Assembly (NCBI GenBank): GCA_910589395.1
Contig: CAJUTL010000007.1
Location: 1 to 51,713 of the forward strand
Direction of reading: 5' to 3'
DNA length: 51,713 nucleotides
DNA from: an uncultured Oscillospiraceae bacterium
GTDB lineage: Bacteria > Bacillota_A > Clostridia > Oscillospirales > Acutalibacteraceae
Every line of letters starts with the position of its first letter. The first letter of the stretch is position 1. A program made the translations under genes and the position numbers. Positions 39,459 through 46,739 of this stretch are shown piece by piece. The notes under the pieces were generated by a model. It made no database searches. It was not told the DNA's origin and worked only from the letters and a program-made list of their open reading frames with translations.

Positions 39459-41018
39459 TTATTTCGCGTAATCCACCGCGCGGCTTTCCCGGATCATGTT
39501 TACCTTGATCTGACCGGGATAATCCAAGTCGGCTTCGATCTTTTTACAAATATCCCTGGCAAGCAGGGTCATTTGTTCATCGCTGACCGCCTCGGGCTTT
39601 ACCATAACGCGGATCTCACGGCCGGCCTGAATGGCATAGCAGTTTTCCACACCGTGGAAGGAGGCGGCCACCTCTTCCAGCTTTTCCAGGCGCTTGATGT
39701 AGTTTTCCAGGTTCTCCCGGCGCGCTCCGGGCCTGGCGGCGGAAATGGCGTCGGCGGCCTGTACCAGGCAGGCGATAATGGTCTTCGCCTCCACATCGCC
39801 ATGATGGGCGGCGATGGCGTGCACCACTGTTTCATTTTCCTTGTACCGCTTGGCAACGTCCACACCGATCTGAACGTGAGAGCCTTCCATCTCGTGATCC
39901 AGCGATTTGCCGATATCGTGGAGCAGACCGGCGCGCTTGGCAACGGTGGGGTCAAGCCCCAGCTCCGAAGCCATCAGCCCGGCCAGGAACGCCACCTCAA
40001 TGGAGTGGTTCAGCACGTTCTGGCCATAGCTGGTGCGGTAACGCAGCCGCCCCAGCAGCTTGATGAGCTCATGGTGAATGCCGTTGACGCCCACTTCCAT
40101 TACAGCGTGCTCGCCTTCGGACTTGATGGTGGCCTCCACCTCCCGGCGGGCTTTTTCCACGGTTTCCTCAATACGAGTGGGGTGAATACGCCCATCGGAG
40201 ATCAGCTTCTCCAGAGCAATGCGGGCTACCTCCCGGCGAACCGGCTCGAAGCTTGACAGGGTAATGGCCTCCGGCGTGTCGTCAATGATCAGATCCACGC
40301 CGGTCAGGGTTTCAATGGCCCGGATATTCCGGCCCTCTCTGCCGATAATGCGGCCCTTCATTTCATCGTTGGGAAGGGGAACCACGCTGATGGCGGCCTC
40401 AGAAACCTGATCCGCCGCACAGCGCTGAATGGCCAGGGCAATGATCTCTCTGGCGGCGCTGTCGCTTTCCTCCTTGGTCTGCTGCTGGAACTCCATGACC
40501 TTGACGGCCTTTTCGTGCACCAGCTCGCTTTCCAGATTCTGAAGCAGATATTCCTTTGCCTGCTCCACAGTAAACGAGGAAATTTTCTCCAGCATGTCAA
40601 ACTGGCTTTTCTTGACGGCCTCGGCTTCCTTCAGGCGTTCCTCGGCCTTCTTGTTTTTCTGATCTACCTGATCTTCCTTGCGCTCTACGTTTTCCAGCTT
40701 TTTTTCCAGGCTTTCCTCTTTCTGAAGGATCCGCCTTTCCTGATGCTGGATCTCCTTGCGCCGGTCGGCAAGCTCTTTTTCAGAATCATTGCGCAGACGA
40801 TGGATCTCGTCCTTGCCCTCCAGTACGATCTCTTTTTTCTTTGCTTCCGCGGTTTTCACGGCATCGCCGATAATGCGCTTGGCCTCCTGCTCAGCGGAGC
40901 CAATGGCGGATTCCGCCTTGTTTTTCCGATAGGACATTCCCAGAAAAAACGCCAGGGCTCCTACCAAAGCGGCGGCAGCCACCGCAATAACGATGCACAG
41001 CCATAGTGGGATCTGCAA
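39459..41018 (-). CDS. rny: Ribonuclease Y
   Basis: This 519-residue endoribonuclease starts mRNA decay at the membrane. An N-terminal membrane helix (about 5-27) is followed by a long Glu/Lys-rich coiled coil to about residue 200. The KH domain has GRIIGREGRNIRAIE and the HD hydrolase domain has LLHDIGKSLDHE and AIAAHHGD. Length and order equal the Bacillus enzyme. The start is TTG at 41018, with AAAGGAGG seven to eight bases upstream and no in-frame ATG nearby. A good promoter at 41359-41388 would give a ~330-base leader. Confidence 0.96.
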   Translation of the reverse strand: MQIPLWLCIVIAVAAAALVGALAFFLGMSYRKNKAESAIGSAEQEAKRIIGDAVKTAEAKKKEIVLEGKDEIHRLRNDSEKELADRRKEIQHQERRILQKEESLEKKLENVERKEDQVDQKNKKAEERLKEAEAVKKSQFDMLEKISSFTVEQAKEYLLQNLESELVHEKAVKVMEFQQQTKEESDSAAREIIALAIQRCAADQVSEAAISVVPLPNDEMKGRIIGREGRNIRAIETLTGVDLIIDDTPEAITLSSFEPVRREVARIALEKLISDGRIHPTRIEETVEKARREVEATIKSEGEHAVMEVGVNGIHHELIKLLGRLRYRTSYGQNVLNHSIEVAFLAGLMASELGLDPTVAKRAGLLHDIGKSLDHEMEGSHVQIGVDVAKRYKENETVVHAIAAHHGDVEAKTIIACLVQAADAISAARPGARRENLENYIKRLEKLEEVAASFHGVENCYAIQAGREIRVMVKPEAVSDEQMTLLARDICKKIEADLDYPGQIKVNMIRESRAVDYAK

Positions 41019-41049
41019 TCAGGCACCTCCTTTTCTCATTTCTTGTTTC

Positions 41050-41352
41050 AAAGTCTCAAATGATTAAAATAAGAATGCCGGAGCCAGGAGATGATCGATC
41101 TCCCTGCCCCGTGAATGCAGACGGCCCTTGCTCCGCTATTTTTCTATGTTCTTTTTTAAGGCTTACGCTATTTCCGGTAGCCGCCATACCCTGACAATTC
41201 GTGGGTACAGGCCTGCTGCAAGCCGGAAAATAAAGAAATGTATCCTAGTAAAAAGTGGTAAGGCGGAAGCGGGCAGAAAGAAAACGTTTCCCGAAACGCC
41301 TTATAAAAATGAAAAACAGAAGAAATCTATAAAAAGCACGAAGTGCATTCTG
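41050..41352 (-). other. Long structured 5' leader of rny (possible ncRNA or autoregulatory leader)
   Basis: Between the promoter and rny lie several complementary blocks (minus strand): TATTTTCCGG...CCGGAAATAG enclosing GTACCC...GGGTAT. Outside them are GGCTTGC...GCGTAAGCC and a more distal GCCCGCTTCCGC...GCGGAGCAAGGGC, then a GGGAGATCGATCATCTCC hairpin near 41090. Together these can form an irregular rod of ~180 bases. I do not recognise a defined Rfam class. It may be a processed small RNA or a site for RNase Y feedback on its own message. Confidence 0.3.
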
Positions 41353-41358
41353 TGTATC

Positions 41359-41388
41359 ATTGTAGCTCTAAAGGGCACCCGTTGTCAA
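41359..41388 (-). promoter_or_regulatory. Promoter of rny
   Basis: Leftward TTGACA (41388-41383), 18-bp spacer, TACAAT (41364-41359). Confidence 0.75.
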
Positions 41389-41476
41389 GAAATTTGTAAC
41401 ATTTTATTCAGAAGTTAGTTACAAATCAGTTACAGAATCAGCCGTTTTCAGCGGGCAGACTGGAGAAATTCCCCTC

Positions 41477-41505
41477 TTGACAAGGCTTTTTCCCGGTGTT
41501 ATGAT
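41477..41505 (+). promoter_or_regulatory. Promoter of the thrS T-box transcript
   Basis: TTGACA (41477-41482), 17-bp spacer, TATGAT (41500-41505). Confidence 0.85.
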
Positions 41506-41511
41506 GGTTTC

Positions 41512-41886
41512 AATATAAGAATTTGTATCGGTCTGACCACGAAGCCTGCCGAGACAAATTCCCAAAAACGCTGAGAAAAGGAAGTTCCGCTTCTGAAAAT
41601 TTTGCCGTGAAGGGCTTTTGCCCCCAGAGAGTGAGCGCCGTTGGCTGGAAGCGCTCGCGGCGGCGCGGGAAGGCTCCCGTGGGAAACGGAATACCACCTT
41701 TGAGCGGCTGCCGAACGCCGGTTTTCCGTATCGAACGGCTTAAGGACAGACGGGTAGCGCCGTTATGGGCTGAAACGAGGAAGCGCTTTTGAAACGGGCG
41801 CTTTGAATCCGGGTGGAACCGCGGACGCAGGGAAAATTTTGAAGCCTTGTCGCCTGCCCCAGAATTTGCTGGGGCAGGCGTTTTTC
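41512..41886 (+). ncRNA. T-box riboswitch (threonine), with leader terminator
   Basis: The invariant T-box GGGTGGAACCGCGG is at 41811-41824. Stem I features upstream include AGAGAGTGAGCGCCG with a partner GCGCTCGCGG. The specifier loop most likely contains ACC at 41693-41695 (GGAATACCACC; the next triplet is ACC as well), a threonine codon. The leader ends in a strong terminator at 41851-41886 (CGCCTGCCCCAG / CTGGGGCAGGCG, TTTTTC). Uncharged tRNA-Thr would pair with ACC and the T-box bulge to stabilise the antiterminator and allow thrS expression. Confidence 0.93.
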
Positions 41887-41912
41887 TGTTCCGGCGGAAA
41901 GGAGTTTTCCAC

Positions 41913-43817
41913 ATGATCAAGATCGACCTGAAAGGACAAAGGAAGGAGTTTGAAAGCGGCGTTACCCCCGCCGAGGTGGCAAAGTCCATCGGCATGGGGC
42001 TCTTTAAGGCCGCCTGTGCCGCCCGTGTTGACGGCGAGGGAAAGGATCTGCGTACCCCTCTGACACAGGACTGCGCGCTGGAGATCCTCACCTTTGATGA
42101 GGCGGAGGGAAAGCACGCTTACTGGCACACCACCGCCCACATTATGGCCCAGGCGGTAAACCGGCTGTACCCCGGCACAAAATTCGCCATCGGCCCCGCC
42201 ATTGAAAACGGTTTCTATTACGATTTTGATATGGATACCCCCCTGTCTTCGGAGGAACTTCCCAAAATTGAGGAAGAGATGAAGAAGATCATCAAGGAAA
42301 ATCTGGAGCTGGAGAAATTTGAGCTGCCGGCGGAAGAAGCCAAACGGGAAATGGCCGGGCAGGAATACAAAGAGGAGCTGATCGACGAGCACTCCGGAAA
42401 CGGGGAGAAGATCAGCTTCTACCGGCAGGGGGACTTTACGGATCTCTGCGCCGGCCCCCATCTGATGAGCACCGGCGGGGTAAAGGCCGTAAAGCTCACC
42501 TCTATCACCGGCGCTTACTGGCGGGGGGACGCCACGAAGAAAATGCTTACCCGCGTCTACGGTATTTCCTTCCCCAAGCAGTCGCAGCTGGACGAGTACC
42601 TGCAAATGCTGGAGGAAGCGAAAAAGCGGGATCACCGCAAGCTGGGCAAGGAGCTGGGCCTCTTTATGCTGCGGGACGAGGGCCCCGGCTTCCCCTTCTT
42701 CCTGCCCAAGGGCATGGTGCTGAAAAACACTCTGATCGATTACTGGAGACAAGTCCATAAGAAATACGGCTACTTGGAGATCTCCACGCCCATCATGCTG
42801 AACCGCCAGCTTTGGGAGCGCAGCGGCCACTGGGAGCACTATAAGGACAATATGTACACCACGGTCATTGACGAAACCAACTTCGGCATCAAGCCCATGA
42901 ACTGCCCGGGCGGTATGCTGGTGTATGCCAGCGAGCCCCATTCCTATCGGGAGCTGCCCCTGCGGGTAGGGGAGCTGGGCCTGGTACACCGCCATGAGCT
43001 TTCCGGCACCCTTCACGGCCTGTTCCGGGTGCGCTGCTTTACCCAGGACGACGCCCATATTTTTATGACTCGGGAGCAGATGCAGGAGGTCATTCAGGAA
43101 ACGGTGGGCTTGTTTGACGAGGTGTACTCCACCTTTGGCCTCAGCTATACCATTGAGCTTTCCACCATGCCGGAGGATCATATCGGCGAGGTGGAGGAAT
43201 GGGAGCGCAACCAGGAGATCCTGAAAAGCGCCATTACGGCCATGGGCAAGGATTACGTGATCAACGAAGGCGACGGCGCCTTCTACGGCCCCAAGCTGGA
43301 TTTTCACATTGCGGATTCCCTGGGGCGCACCTGGCAGTGCGGCACGATCCAGCTGGACAGCCAGCTGCCGGAGCGCTTCGAGCTGGAATATGTGGGCGCG
43401 GACGGCGAAAAGCACCGCCCGGTGATGATCCACCGTGTAGTGCTGGGCTCCATCGAGCGGTTTATCGGGGTGATCACCGAGCATTTCGCCGGGAAATTCC
43501 CCCTGTGGCTTTCTCCCGTGCAGGCCGTGATCCTGCCTATTTCCGAGCGCCACCACGAATATGCCCAAAGTCTGAAGGCACAGCTGGAGGCCGCTGGGCT
43601 GCGGGTGGAATGCGATACGAGAAATGAGAAGATCGGCTATAAGATCCGGGAAGCCCAGCTGCAGCAGACCCCCTATATGCTGGTGGTGGGCGATAAAGAG
43701 GCGGAGAGCAGCACCATTTCTCCCCGCCATCGGAAGGACGGCGACCTGGGCGCCATGTCGGTAGAGGAGTTTATCGCGAAAACCCAGGCGGAGATCGCCT
43801 CCCGGGAGATCAAGTGA
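41913..43817 (+). CDS. thrS: Threonyl-tRNA synthetase
   Basis: This 634-residue class II synthetase starts at ATG 41913 after GGAAAGGAG. It has an N-terminal TGS domain (1-60), the editing/SAD domain with YWHTTAHIMAQ and DLCAGPHL, and the catalytic core. Motif 1 is near FFLPKGMVLKN, and the zinc-binding Cys is in KPMNCPGGM. Motif 2 is VHRHELSGTLHGLFRVR and motif 3 HRVVLGSIERFIGV. The anticodon-binding domain is C-terminal from about 530. Length is normal. It is controlled by the threonine T-box. Its stop overlaps the start of the following pseudogene (GTGA). Confidence 0.98.
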   Translation: MIKIDLKGQRKEFESGVTPAEVAKSIGMGLFKAACAARVDGEGKDLRTPLTQDCALEILTFDEAEGKHAYWHTTAHIMAQAVNRLYPGTKFAIGPAIENGFYYDFDMDTPLSSEELPKIEEEMKKIIKENLELEKFELPAEEAKREMAGQEYKEELIDEHSGNGEKISFYRQGDFTDLCAGPHLMSTGGVKAVKLTSITGAYWRGDATKKMLTRVYGISFPKQSQLDEYLQMLEEAKKRDHRKLGKELGLFMLRDEGPGFPFFLPKGMVLKNTLIDYWRQVHKKYGYLEISTPIMLNRQLWERSGHWEHYKDNMYTTVIDETNFGIKPMNCPGGMLVYASEPHSYRELPLRVGELGLVHRHELSGTLHGLFRVRCFTQDDAHIFMTREQMQEVIQETVGLFDEVYSTFGLSYTIELSTMPEDHIGEVEEWERNQEILKSAITAMGKDYVINEGDGAFYGPKLDFHIADSLGRTWQCGTIQLDSQLPERFELEYVGADGEKHRPVMIHRVVLGSIERFIGVITEHFAGKFPLWLSPVQAVILPISERHHEYAQSLKAQLEAAGLRVECDTRNEKIGYKIREAQLQQTPYMLVVGDKEAESSTISPRHRKDGDLGAMSVEEFIAKTQAEIASREIK

Positions 43818-44638
43818 GCAGCGAAGCCGCGGAAAAGCGGCTGTATGTGCTGGCGGAACTGGATCAAAGAACCCAGACCGAGGGGATAAGGCTCTACAGC
43901 CGCCTGACCGCCGCCGGGTTTTCGGGCAGGCAGACGCCCGGGCTCCCTTATCACATTACCTAGGAAAGCTTTCCCTGTGAAGAGGAGGGGAAGGTGCTGT
44001 CCGCCGTGCAAAAAGCGTCGGGGGAGACAGAGCCCATTTCCCTTACGTTCAGTCATATCGGGGTGTTCGGCGGAGGAAACGTGCTGTTTCTCGCGCCGGA
44101 CTGTACCCGGGAGCTGCCAGCCAGACGGCGCGAATTTGAACCACGGTTTTGCCGGGCGTATTTTCGCCCGCCCGTTGTTAGAAATGCAACGCTTTTGCCT
44201 AGGTCGGACAAAAATCCACCACGGCAAAACTTCTTCGAACTGAAAACTGGTGAGATGTTGTCGATTTTCAGTGCAAAAAGCTTGCTTCGCAAGCTCCGGA
44301 CGACGGCAGGCAAATGTTCCGCTTGCGGAACATTTGCGCCTTTGCCTAGGACGATAAACTGAAAAGCGGCAATCTATCGCTTGTGGCAGCTTGCTGCCGC
44401 TATTCAGCGGGTTCAAATTTGCGCCGTCTGGCTAGACTGCAGGGAGCGGTTTGGAAGCTCGGAAAACTGGACGCCCCATGCCACGCTGTATCTGGAGGAC
44501 GCGCCGGAGGTCTGCCGGGCCCTGCCCCTTGTACTGAAGGAGTTTTCCCAGTTTCAGGGCAGAATAGAGGCGCTTTTGCTCTACGAGTTTTTCCCGACCC
44601 GATTCCTCGGCCGGTTCCCGCTGAAGGGAATTCAATAA
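43814..44638 (+). pseudogene. Broken 2H phosphoesterase (LigT / 2'-5' RNA ligase-like) gene
   Basis: Frame from GTG 43814 reads KRLYVLAELDQRTQ... to the first HxT motif (YHIT), then an in-frame TAG at about 43961. The same frame continues past it (ESFPCEEEGKVLSAV, FSHIGVFGGGNVLFLAPDCTREL) until 44116, where a ~320-bp inverted-repeat element interrupts. Beyond it (44436 on) the gene resumes with RERFGSSENW, the second HxT motif (PHATLYLED) and a normal C-terminus to TAA 44638. Intact members of this family hydrolyse or ligate 2',3'-cyclic RNA ends. It overlaps thrS by four bases and was probably co-transcribed with it. Confidence 0.85.
44117..44435. mobile_element. MITE-like insertion inside the LigT pseudogene
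   Basis: About 319 bp bounded by ~24-bp terminal inverted repeats: CAGCCAGACGGCGCGAATTT at the left and the near-complement of it (AAATTTGCGCCGTCTGGCTA) at the right, both continuing with TGAACC. There is no transposase frame. The interior contains CGGTTTTGCC...GGCAAAAC inner repeats and strong hairpins AGCTTGCTTCGCAAGCT and AAATGTTCCGCTTGCGGAAC. Two copies of TTTGCCTAGG lie inside. No clear target duplication could be fixed; CTGC flanks the left and occurs five bases beyond the right end. Confidence 0.8.
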
Positions 44639-44648
44639 TTGTTTTCAC

Positions 44649-44691
44649 AAAAAGTGCCGCTGCAAAACATGTTTTGCAGCGGCACTTTTTT
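44649..44691. terminator. Terminator after the thrS-LigT transcript
   Basis: Perfect 20-bp stem AAAAAGTGCCGCTGCAAAAC / GTTTTGCAGCGGCACTTTTT with a two-base loop and T run. It shares its core with the hairpin at 477-523. Confidence 0.88.
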
Positions 44692-44798
44692 AGATGCTGA
44701 ATGCTGGACGGCGGCGCATAGCAATGAGCAACGAGGAGTAAGGGCACCAGCGTTGTAACTAACGCTGGTAAATTATAACTTAGCAGATAGTCCCCTCT

Positions 44799-45006
44799 TG
44801 TCATTCTGAGGAACGAAGTGACGAAGAATCTCGTCCTTAATTCCAGAGCAAAAGGGCAAAGGACGAGATTCTTCACCGAGAAAGCAAGGCTGCCTTGCTT
44901 TCTGTTCAGTAATGATAGGTGGAAGGTAAGCGGGCAACCGCTAAATTCCAATTTATCATACTGTTCCTTTTGCCCTTAATTGCTCATTTCACATTTCTCA
45001 TTTAGA
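44799..45006. repeat. TCATTCTGAG palindromic repeat, copy 6, with phased heptamers
   Basis: Core at 44799-44917: TGTCATTCTGAG...GAAGAATCTCGTCC / GGACGAGATTCTTC with right tip GAAAGCAAGGCTGCCTTGCT and a decayed end (AATGATA). Phased heptamers ATTGCTC, ATTTCAC, ATTTCTC, ATTTAGA lie at 44979-45006. The gene-free stretch 44692-45030 holds nothing else. Confidence 0.8.
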
Positions 45007-45030
45007 AAGGTCGGCCCTCACAGCGAATGG

Positions 45031-45243
45031 CTATTTGTCGGTTTCGTATTCCAGAAGATCTCCCGGCTGGCATTGCAGGACTTCGCAAATTGCCTCCAGG
45101 GTGGAAAAGCGGATGGCTGTTACCCGGTTGTTTTTGAGCTTGGAAAGGTTCACGTTGGAAATGCCCACTTTTTCCGCCAGCTGGTTCAGGGAGATTTTCC
45201 GCTCTACCATCATTCTGTCCAGCCGCAGTACGATCCTGCCCAT
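45031..45243 (-). CDS. Small Cro/CI-type HTH regulator (YozG-like)
   Basis: This 70-residue protein is essentially one XRE HTH (LDRMMVERKISLNQLAEKVG, ISNVNLSKLKNNRVTAIRF) ending in LLEYETDK. It is typical of the YozG-like regulators paired with DUF2975 membrane proteins. It follows the membrane protein gene by three bases, so the two form an operon. It probably controls the operon promoter through the palindrome at 45919-45928. Confidence 0.85.
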   Translation of the reverse strand: MGRIVLRLDRMMVERKISLNQLAEKVGISNVNLSKLKNNRVTAIRFSTLEAICEVLQCQPGDLLEYETDK

Positions 45244-45246
45244 CGC

Positions 45247-45843
45247 TTACACCAGCCCGTCCATATCGTTTTGCATTTGCATGCCCAGGGCGAATACCTG
45301 AGACAGGCACAGCATCAGAATTCCCATGACGATCCCCATCATATCCACGCTGGATTCCACCAGCTCCGGCCCAATCACCAGTGTGGCAATGGTGCTGAAA
45401 ACCAGTTGCACCATGGTGATGGAAATAAAGAAAATGCCGATCTCCCGCATCATGCGCACATTATCCTTTTGAAAGGGCGTTTTCCCCTGGGAAAATTTTG
45501 TCAGCCCCTGGGTGGTGCGCAAAATCAGGTTGACATTGCGGAATACCCAGGCCATCAGTTCCAGGGTCATGGCGCCGCAAAGGAGAAAAAGGATCATAGC
45601 GGCGCTATTTAAGGAGCCGTCCTCGTTGCCGATCACCAGGGCCAGGGAAAAGCCGTGTACGCTGACAGCCTCTCCGGGAACCACGCCGCCCTTGACCAGA
45701 ACGCCGGGAAAGAAATTTTTATCCAGCAGGAACAGGACGAAACCAACGATCATCGTCACCGCGCCGATGTCATAGCCAATTTCCAAAAGCTTGGAAAGCA
45801 CGGTGGCGGCCTTGGTCAAACGATCTTTTTTCTGTGTTGCCAT
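45247..45843 (-). CDS. DUF2975-type four-helix membrane protein
   Basis: This 198-residue protein starts at ATG 45843 after TGGGAGGTG. It has four membrane segments (about 21-41, 82-105, 130-152 and 165-187), with the second segment followed by WVFRNVNLILRTTQGLTKFS, a typical DUF2975 pattern. The function of the family is unknown; it is nearly always paired with a small HTH protein as here. Such pairs have been suggested to sense membrane state, which is inference. Confidence 0.82.
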   Translation of the reverse strand: MATQKKDRLTKAATVLSKLLEIGYDIGAVTMIVGFVLFLLDKNFFPGVLVKGGVVPGEAVSVHGFSLALVIGNEDGSLNSAAMILFLLCGAMTLELMAWVFRNVNLILRTTQGLTKFSQGKTPFQKDNVRMMREIGIFFISITMVQLVFSTIATLVIGPELVESSVDMMGIVMGILMLCLSQVFALGMQMQNDMDGLV

Positions 45844-45875
45844 AAAGAGGCACCTCCCAATCGGTTTGTGCCTTC

Positions 45876-45928
45876 AGTATAATCTGGAAATTATCGTTTG
45901 TCAATAGAATTTTAATGTTTATCGATAA
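45876..45928 (-). promoter_or_regulatory. Promoter and palindrome of the DUF2975-HTH operon
   Basis: Leftward consensus promoter TTGACA (45904-45899), 17-bp spacer, TATACT (45881-45876). A 10-bp palindrome TTATCGATAA lies upstream (45919-45928), and a related AATTATCG falls in the spacer, suggesting two regulator sites. Confidence 0.75.
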
Positions 45929-45980
45929 TATTTTTTCGACAAACATTGCTTCCGAATTTCCACGAGCAATATTTTTGACC

Positions 45981-46736
45981 TTACGGAGCCGCCTTTACCG
46001 CCCGGGTGGCCCAGAAGGTGGGAACATTGTGCTCATGAAGCTTTCCCTCGCCGTTGGTATCCTCATAGACATGGGTGAGGGTGAGCCCGGCCTCCAGTTG
46101 GCCGCCGATCTGCTCCTCCAGGGTATGGGAAAACTGCACGCCTTCGTTTCCCTTTTGCAGAGACGCCAGCTGCTCCGGGTTTTTCAGGGGATCGAAGGGC
46201 AGGCTCCAGGTCAGGGTGGTTTCCGTTTCGTCAAACAGGTAATTGATCCCGTTATCCAGGCCGCTGAGCAAAGCGCCGCCGGGCTTCAAAACTCGGGCGC
46301 ACTCCCGGAAAATGGGGCGCACTTCCCGGACATAGCAGTTGGATACCGGGTGAAAGATCAAATCGAATTCTCCGTCCGCAAAGGGCAGGGGCTTTGTCAT
46401 ATCCGCCCGAATCATGCGGATCTCATAGCCCTCCCGCCGGGCCACCTCCCGTTCGCTTTCCAGCTGCTCCGGGGTGTAGTCCAGCACGGTGCAGTCCGCG
46501 CCCAGGGCGGCAAAAATGGGCATTTGCTGCCCGCCGCCGGAGGCAAGGCCCAGCACCTTTTTTCCCCGCAGCTCTCCGAACCAGCTGTGGGGAACGGGCT
46601 TTGTGGGGGTAAGCAGTACGTCCCAACGGCCTTCTTTTGCCCGCAGGAAGGTCTCGTGGGAAATGGGAACACCCCATACCCAGCCTTCCCGGCACCAGTC
46701 ACCAATAGCTTTCGCGTTGATATCCTGATAGTTCAT
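45981..46736 (-). CDS. Class I SAM-dependent methyltransferase
   Basis: This 251-residue Rossmann-fold methyltransferase has motif I VLGLASGGGQQMP near residue 60, the acidic ribose contact VLDYTPEQLE, the RADMTKPLPFADGEFDLIF motif and LKPGGALLSG. It matches a group of small-molecule methyltransferases common in Clostridia; the substrate is unknown. The start lies three bases after the stop of the carboxylesterase gene, so the two are translationally coupled. Confidence 0.9.
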   Translation of the reverse strand: MNYQDINAKAIGDWCREGWVWGVPISHETFLRAKEGRWDVLLTPTKPVPHSWFGELRGKKVLGLASGGGQQMPIFAALGADCTVLDYTPEQLESEREVARREGYEIRMIRADMTKPLPFADGEFDLIFHPVSNCYVREVRPIFRECARVLKPGGALLSGLDNGINYLFDETETTLTWSLPFDPLKNPEQLASLQKGNEGVQFSHTLEEQIGGQLEAGLTLTHVYEDTNGEGKLHEHNVPTFWATRAVKAAP

Positions 46737-46739
46737 TTC

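Noticed and set aside
41050..41352. Firm call of a 6S RNA upstream of rny
   Set aside because: The rod-like fold is only general; no diagnostic sequence was recognised, so it is listed only as a structured leader.
41763..43730. Very long open frame antisense to thrS
   Set aside because: It has no ribosome site or family motifs and mirrors the GC-rich third positions of thrS. Similar antisense frames cover recG, the DAK2 gene, the transposase and the HIT fusion.
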